The translations under genes were made by a program, and so were the position numbers. Shown piece after piece: positions 58,265 to 64,000 of a DNA stretch of 64,000 bases (positions within the stretch are counted from its first letter, which is position 1; each line of letters begins with the position of its first letter). The notes under the pieces were generated by a model. That model saw only the letters and a program-made list of their open reading frames with translations, was not told the DNA's origin and made no database searches. This DNA comes from Ailurus styani. Taxonomy: Eukaryota > Chordata > Mammalia > Carnivora > Ailuridae. The stretch lies in NCBI GenBank assembly GCA_002007465.1, contig LNAC01000854.1:428352-492351 (forward strand), read 5' to 3'.

Positions 58265-60582
58265 CTGAACTTTCAAGTAAAGGGTTTTTTACTGACTTCA
58301 AAAGAGGTTCCTTTCCCAGAACTCAAGTGTTTCCTTAAATGGTAATTACTAACTGAAGCCCCAGGTTTTCCAGAACTTATTTAATACTGCTTCTGGGCCA
58401 CCTTCCACAGGTGTGTCCAGGAGAACCAGAGCAGGATGGGGCGAGAACATTTATCTCAGTGGCGAAACCCTTGCTTCCCATTCTCTCCCTTTACCCTTTG
58501 AGTTTATTAGCAACTTCAGATTATCTTTGATCCATAAAGTACCAGCCATCGATGGATGGAACTCAGAGAAATATTACTGTTTCTCATAAGTCAAGTGTAT
58601 TGTTAAGTTTTTCATTTTAGCACATTAATGTGGAAGTCCTGACTCTTCCTCGCTCGTATCAAGGCGTTTCCCTCACTGGACGTACAAAGCACTCTCTCTA
58701 TGGCTCAGTGGTTTTACTACTGGAGGAAACATGCCATTAAATTTTCCTGTCAGGCAGTAAGGAGAAGAGAGATTCATTATGTAAGGAGAGGCAAGGTAAA
58801 GGTTTACTATATAATCAATCAATGTGAATACAGCCTTGTTTCTCTTATCAGGGAAACTGCCCCTCAAATATCTTATAGGAACAAAGAAATTTCTGGAAAA
58901 GAAACAATAATCCTAAAAGTACACACATTCCGACATACCATTCATCATAACGTTTATCATGCTGTATAGTTAAACATTTACAAGTTTGAATTCTCCTTAA
59001 ATTCTCTTAAGCCAAAACAGCCAGTATGACTAATAGGTATTCATAATAGGTTTATTATGACTCTAGATGGTTCCAGGGAGTAACTAATGGAATGTCTGGG
59101 TCAATGTCCTGCATTATTCGAACTTTTTGATTCTAGATTTGAAAAGGAATTTTGCAATGTGCTTGACATTATGGCTAGTCCTCAGATCAATGAAAATGAA
59201 AGGACACTGGGTTGAAGTCCAGCCTCAGGTAGCTGTGAGAGCCCACACAAGTCCCTTATCCTGTCTGGGCCTCAGTGTTAAAGGTGTAAAATATGAAGTT
59301 TACGACAGGTGACTTCTGCAGTCCCCAGCCACTGGTCGGAGGGACCCAGCCTGCTGCTCCCCATCCAACGCTTGGGTTTACCTTCTGCAAGGCTCAAAAT
59401 GATGTGATGCAGTTTAAAAAAATAATCCTTTTATAGTACAGAGTAAACTTCCATTTTTCATTCCTGAAACGTATTCCTACAAATTCCCTAACCTCCATTC
59501 CATCATTGACCATTTCTTGGGTCTCTTCTAATGACTCTACCCTAACTTCTCAGGGAAGGCAGAAGCCCAGAGCAACTGCCTCAGCATCTTATCAACATTC
59601 CCTCCAAATAGCTATAGTTTCGTCCATGGAATTCCTCCCTTCATCTGGTCACAACAGAAAAGGTAACCTTTCTCCGATGCTGTGGCTCCTGTTGTCCCCT
59701 AACTTCCCACAGCTTTGACCTGCAGATGACTCACCACTCTCCTGTTTCTTCAAGCACTTCCCATCTCTTTCCTTCTGTCTGTGAGCCCTTAGATGTGTTC
59801 AAGGCTCTACCGTCTTAAACTCCTGCACCCTCTCTCCTAACTCCAAGCCCCTTCAGCTATTATTCTTTCTCTCTTCCCCACTTTAGAGCTCAGACAAGGG
59901 AATTACTTCACTACTCTTCAATTTCCATCCATTCTACCATGGCTGAAATGCAAGTTCCACTTTGGTTAACCCACTGAAACTGTGCTAAGATCACCAACAA
60001 CTTTGTTTTTCTCTAATACTAGAGTGTATTCTTAGTCCCGGGTATTGCGACAGATGTGTAACTCCTCTTTCTTGATTTTTTTAAACTCTGAAAATAGCTC
60101 TGCATTATTGAACTATGATTTGGGTTTAGCTTTAGCTGAATTAACTCTTATAATCCTCATAATAACCAAATAACATAGGTATTATTACTACTTTGGAAAT
60201 GAGGGCTCACAGAAGTTAAAATCTCTCCATGTAGAACACACATCTGATGGGTCCCTTCTTTCTCCCCATGGTCCATCCTTGCTTTCTTCCTCTGAGATAA
60301 TTAATAATGGCAGGAGATAGGAAAATACCACGAAAAACCCAGATTTTCTGCACATTTCCTGACACATGAACAAAAGCTCAATATACGATGAGTATTATTT
60401 TTCTGCCACTTAAATACCATGCCTTATACATGTAATATACCGAATAAATTTTGACTAATATTCCCAGAGAAGTCAGAACAATGACACTGTAATAGTTATA
60501 TTTGCTGGGAACTGTGGCTTGCTGGGGTTTTAAGGCAAGCAGGGGCATTCTTTATGACCCGGAAGCCTCCAGAGGCCTTTAC
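58265..60582. other. Intronic DNA with MIR relic
   Basis: 60110-60225 reads as a MIR (CTTATAATCCTCATAATAAC, TTGGAAATGAGGGCTCACAG). 59480-60000 is pyrimidine-rich and resembles an old interspersed repeat whose family I cannot name. No exon is supported. Confidence 0.4.
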
Positions 60583-60629
60583 CTGGTTACACCAATTTTA
60601 GAAAAGAGTAAGTTTGTTTTTCTGTTCTC
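60583..60629 (-). CDS. Candidate small exon (H), 47 bp
   Basis: Acceptor GAGTGTGTATTTAG and donor AACCAG|GTAAAG. From phase 0 it encodes ENRKTNLLFSKIGVT and leaves two bases. Exon I upstream ends phase 0, so the pair joins. The acceptor lacks a good pyrimidine tract and the block is short, so chance is a strong alternative. Confidence 0.25.
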
Positions 60630-61259
60630 CTAAATACACACTCACTCACTTCTGAAAAGGCAAAATGATAGATGGTGTGACTTGGTAATCATAGTCATCT
60701 TTTTGAGAAAAGTATTTACCTTTGTCTCATTATGGCAAATATTGGTTGGTAGGCGTGAGTGGAGGGGCAGAGCGGTTAAGTCTTTTTCCTATTATGTACA
60801 TGTATAAATACTGAAATTCATGAGATTTAAGTCTGAAAATCTGCTTCTCTAGGAAAGTGAAGTGTAATTACAGAGTCGAACAAAACAAAAGAGGACATAA
60901 GAGCACAGATTTACTGATTTACTATCTTGCCTTCCCTCCCACTGGAATCAATTTATGGTGGAGAGAGAGGATGAAGACAGCTGGAGGAACAATAGGTCAT
61001 TAACACAAATGATAAGGAAAGGAAGTCCCTTCCCATTTCAGGAACTGAGCCAAGGGAGAAAATTAGAGCAAGATACTGTATTACACCACACTGTAACAGT
61101 GCTCATGTAATTGTCTGAACTCCTCAAAAGTCCCTACTAAAGAAACCATTAGTATCTGTCATTCTGTCTAAATATTGTTAAATGCTCACAAAAAATCCCC
61201 AGAAGACAGTTGCCAGTTTGCCAAGAAGTCCTATAAAGAATTGCTTACCAACTGCTTAC
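60630..61259. other. Intronic unique DNA
   Basis: AT-rich, with no repeat recognised. Contains a donor-like GTAAAT (minus, near 60715) without an exon. Confidence 0.4.
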
Positions 61260-61328
61260 CAATTGTTTTTCCTCAGTGTCAGAGCCAGGAGAGAAGACCC
61301 GATACATGCTGTTAAAGACACGGTGGTA
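61260..61328 (-). CDS. Candidate exon (I), 69 bp, with tandem donors
   Basis: Read from phase 0 the block is 23 codons (YHRVFNSMYRVFSPG and SDTEEKQL) ending CAATTG|GTAAGC. A second identical GTAAGC donor lies 11 bases downstream. The acceptor (AATTTTT, an undetermined base, CATTAAAG) is next to a 20-base homopolymer and the single N at 61337, so its sequence is unreliable. A second acceptor, GTGTCTTTAACAG, 20 bases inside would shorten the exon. The peptide looks natural, with a charged loop at the end. It does not join candidate J directly. Confidence 0.4.
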
Positions 61329-61774
61329 CTTTAATGNAAAAATTAAACCAAAAAAAAAAAAAAAAAAAAAAGAAACAGAGGAAGCGAGCAGCTCACTAGG
61401 TGCCGACTTTAAACAAAGAATGAATTTCTGGCTCGAAATGCAATATAGGCAAATATCTGGCAAGAAGTCTGTAAGTTAGATAAAAGGAGCTTAAACTCAA
61501 ATAGAGAGGTGAAAGGCAACAGTCACCCAGACGGGCTGCCGAAAGCAGGGGAGTGGGTGCATGTGACGGCTCTCTGGCTGCCACACTGTGGTCACGAGGC
61601 TCTGCTGACGCCGTGAGAGCCGCCTGGGTGCGCTCTTTGCGGATTAGGTCCTAGAGAGTGACAGAGAGCAGACGCACAACCTCCCTAACAACAGGATTCT
61701 ACTTTTCATCATCATAGACTTAATATTATTGTTTTATAATCCTAACTCTGAGGAAGGGTGTCTTTTATTTGAGT
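61329..61774. other. Intronic DNA with homopolymer and single N
   Basis: An undetermined base at 61337, and about twenty A from 61351. Otherwise unique. Confidence 0.5.
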
Positions 61775-61971
61775 GATTTTTTAAAAAAAGATTTTATTTA
61801 TTTATTTGACAGAGAGCGAGAGATGACAAGCAAGAAGAGCAGCAGCAGGAGAGGGAGAAGCAGACTCCCCACTGAGCAGGGAGCCCGATGCGGGGCTCGA
61901 TCCCAGGACCCTGAGATCATGACCTGAGCCAAAGGCAGAGGCTTTAACCCACTGAGCCACCCAGGCGCCCC
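61775..61971 (-). mobile_element. CAN-SINE, minus strand
   Basis: AAAAAAGATTTTATTTATTT to the head GAGCCACCCAGGCGCCCC. TGAGTGA occurs on both sides (61765 region and 61971) as part of a target-site duplication. Confidence 0.95.
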
Positions 61972-63189
61972 TGAGTGAAGATTTTTAAAGATGAAAAAAC
62001 AGAAATGCCAACAACCTGGGAAGATCATAAAACCAAAACGTGCGCAGTTCAGTAAGGCAAGGGGCCCTCAGAGCTCTGCTGGGAGCAAAGGAAAGCAAGG
62101 CGTTGGTTTCTGCCTGGAGAAGGTGCTGCAGCTCCAGCTACTCAACCGACACGCGCTTCCACCGTTCTCCCCGAGCGCTCCTGTCCTCTGTGGCGTCCGA
62201 GGGAAGCCGGGCGTCGGGGACGGGATGCTACCGGAATCCGTTGCTGGGCTCAGGTCTTTGAAAAGAATGCCCAACAATGACTCCTGAATAACGGTTGGCT
62301 TTTCAGAGACTGTAGTTTTATTTTTGTATATTGTCAAGAACAATATGGTGATGTATGGGCTAAAGGATTACAGACAGATTAGTTCAGATGTGTTGAGTCT
62401 TTCCCCGGAGCACTAATGACTGGCTCTTGGGGAAGGCCTTGAATGATAGAGGATTCTGTCCTCGGTGCTACTCTGTTCAACGGTGTATCATTGCCTTGGA
62501 AGAGAGCCAGCAAGATGAATCCGCTCAGCAGAGGACAAAACAGGTGGAGAGGTAAACTTAAAGTTATAAGCCAGAAGCAGTGGGAAGATTATATACTTTA
62601 AAAGGGTGAATTTTATGGTGCGAGAATTATGTCTTGCTAAAGCTATTCTATAAAAAACAAACAAAAGCAATAGGAGTATGTTTAGCTGGAAAATGTAAAG
62701 CCACATATTTGAGTTAGGAAAAAAAAACCATACTGGACTGGAAAAGCTTAACTGGTGATAGTGCTAGGGGCTGAGTAGACTCTAAAGTCACTGTGGTCAA
62801 CAGCATGGTCTCCCGGAGTCTAAGCCTCCTGAGGTGTAGACATGTGCCTGAATCCTCAGCACCTCATGTTTGCAAAGAGGAGATGCATAACAAATGCTTA
62901 TTAAATAAATATGCTGCTTAAAAACACAACAGAATGCAAGAAAACCTAAAAATCTAACACAGCCTTAAACTACAAGAGCTTAAATATAGGAGTTTTCTAA
63001 TTAAACAAATCTAACATAGAAAAAAGACTGAAGTAAATTCCCAAAATGCTGACAGTATTTTAGAAGATTACGGGGAAACTGGGATATTATTTTATGTTTT
63101 TGTCTGTTTTCCTTGTATTCTGCTTCTGTAGGACAGGGGGCAAAAACCCCTGCTGCTCACCCCCCAAGGTTGTTTGACACAGTGTGTTA
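61972..63189. other. Intronic DNA, partly GC-rich
   Basis: 62040-62260 is CpG-bearing with overlapping frames on both strands and no paired splice sites. 62820-62920 resembles an L2 tail (CATAACAAATGCTTATTAAA). Otherwise unique. Confidence 0.4.
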
Positions 63190-63535
63190 CAGACTGAAAG
63201 TTTGTGTCTCCCTCAAAATTCATGTCAGGATCCTAATCCCCGAGGTGATGTTTTAGGAGGTGGGGCTTTTGGGAGGTGATGAGGTCATAAGAGTGGAGTC
63301 CTCCTGAATGGGATTAGTGCTCTTGAAAGAGAGACCGTAGACACCTCCCTCAGCCTTTCCACCATATGACGACAGAGCAAGACAACCACCTTCTGTGAAC
63401 TAGGAAATGGGTCCTCACCAGACACTGAATCTGTTGGCACCTTGATCTGGCCAGATCTCCAGAATGATAAGAAATAATTGCTTACAGGCCCACTTATAAC
63501 AGTGTTTTGTTACAGTAGTGGAAACTAAGACACAG
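63190..63535 (+). repeat. Ancient interspersed repeat, family unassigned
   Basis: TGTCTCCCTCAAAATTCATG, TAGGAGGTGGGGCTTTTGG, GGATTAGTGCTCTTGAAAG, CACCAGACACTGAATCTG and a final GTGGAAACTAAGACA follow the order of a common mammalian repeat known from many introns. I recognise the text but not the family name with certainty. Confidence 0.65.
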
Positions 63536-63930
63536 AATATGTTGAGACATATTTCCTCTTCAAAATTATGTATGCTACTTTGTATTATTTGCATATCTTA
63601 AAAATAAAATATTTATGTCTTTTCTCTCCCCCTAAACTGTAGACACCTTGACTGCAGAGAAGATACTGTATTTGCCCTGCATGTAGTCTGAGCGCAAGGA
63701 CAACAAACAGCAAGTTCTCAACCCCCTCTTGCAAACACTGGTCTAACTCAAGGAAGCTGCTCTTATCTCAACCTAATTTCATATACTTGATATACTTTCT
63801 GTAAGAAAAAATACTTGACTCAAACTTAAAAAAAATGTTAACACCATGACTTAAAGTTTAGGCAAGACACAACTCTGGAGGTCTCCTTTTTCCTTGTTGG
63901 TGGTGAGGAAAAAACACTCAGAACGCTAAC
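63536..63930. other. Intronic AT-rich DNA
   Basis: No repeat or exon is recognised before the right-edge candidate exon. Confidence 0.4.
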
Positions 63931-64000
63931 CTTCCCGTTCAGTGCATGTGGTTGATTTATCTGATGTCACCCAATGCCCCTGACGGAAGACTGTCACCTT
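63931..64000 (-). CDS. Candidate exon (J), cut by the window edge
   Basis: The last 70 bases, read on the minus strand, are open in only one frame: KVTVFRQGHWVTSDKST and TCTERE, leaving one base before GGGAAG|GTTAGC. The donor is moderate. The acceptor lies outside the window. The peptide alternates hydrophobic and polar residues, like beta strands. The next exon must take two bases; exon I in its preferred form does not, so an exon between them is missing or I uses its inner acceptor. Confidence 0.38.

Larger units (their letters stand above)
36570..64000 (-). other. Inferred multi-exon protein-coding gene, 3' half, identity unknown
   Basis: Exon-like blocks on the minus strand are arranged as J (63931 on), I (61260), H (60583), G (58150), F (54659), E2 (52335) or E1 (51536), D (46703), C (45789), B (37998), A (37088, stop). 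From F to A the phases join into one open frame: F ends phase 0; E1 and E2 both start phase 0 and leave 1 base; D takes 2 and ends phase 0; C leaves 2; B takes 1 and leaves 1; A takes 2. Upstream, J, I, H and G do not join without an additional exon or alternative acceptors. Antisense L1s at 39.6-44.6 and 47.2-49.1 kb and SINEs occupy the introns. The C-terminal end is glycine/serine/threonine-rich and beta-like. I recognise no family and give no name. Confidence 0.5.

Noticed and set aside
8200..61971. SINE heads as tRNA genes
   Set aside because: CAN-SINE heads derive from tRNA-Lys but have lost the cloverleaf and are joined to SINE tails, so none is a functional tRNA.
1..64000. CRISPR arrays, bacterial operons, phage or intact endogenous retrovirus
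   Set aside because: No regularly spaced repeats, no dense coding, and no gag/pol/env frame was recognised.

Overview
This is a stretch of mammalian, almost certainly carnivoran, nuclear genome. The strongest evidence is about fifteen copies of the carnivore tRNA-Lys-derived SINE (CAN-SINE). Its head carries GCGCCTGGGTGGCTCAG and its tail AAATAAATAAAATCTTT. Several copies have the GGCAGAGAGGCAGGCAGAG tail variant, which I associate with mustelid-like caniforms (inference, not proof). Old L1, L2, MIR and MER5-type repeats, assembly gaps and very low coding density fit an intron or intergenic region of a draft assembly. There is no sign of bacterial, phage or CRISPR content.

Layout. From 1 to 25 kb the window is mostly non-coding. 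It holds GC-rich patches near 2.2-2.9 kb and 15.9-16.1 kb, L2/MIR relics, a small 3'-end retrocopy with a 15-bp target-site duplication (6.60-6.75 kb), two adjacent antisense L1 copies (6.75-12.7 kb) and many SINEs. At 25.6-25.75 kb there is a GC-rich, plus-strand exon-like block with a poly-alanine tract and a splice donor. An AT-rich segment with several TAATTA/TTAAT cores follows it and may be a conserved enhancer. An ancient repeat fills 26.7-28.8 kb. From 29 to 35 kb the sequence is unique and non-coding, with a perfect 71-bp tandem duplication at 34.05 kb. From 35.9 to 36.5 kb it is GC-rich.

From 36.6 kb to the right end I infer the 3' half of one multi-exon protein-coding gene on the minus strand. 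Its terminal coding exon (37088-37206, stop TAA) follows an exon at 37998-38077 across a 791-bp intron with good splice sites and a compatible phase. A polyA signal lies about 500 bp downstream of the stop. Further exon-like blocks lie at 45.8, 46.7, 51.5 or 52.4, 54.7, 58.2, 60.6, 61.3 kb and at the right edge (63.93 kb on). From 54.7 kb to the stop the reading phases join into one open frame, using either the 51.5 or the 52.4 kb block. Upstream of 54.7 kb the phases do not join completely, so exons are missing or some calls are wrong. I do not recognise the protein and give no gene symbol. Two antisense L1 copies and several SINEs sit in its introns.

Assembly quality: a 113-bp N gap (15553-15665), single Ns at 16312, 25525 and 61337, a duplicated 81-bp flank around the N at 16312, and a 16-G run at the left edge.
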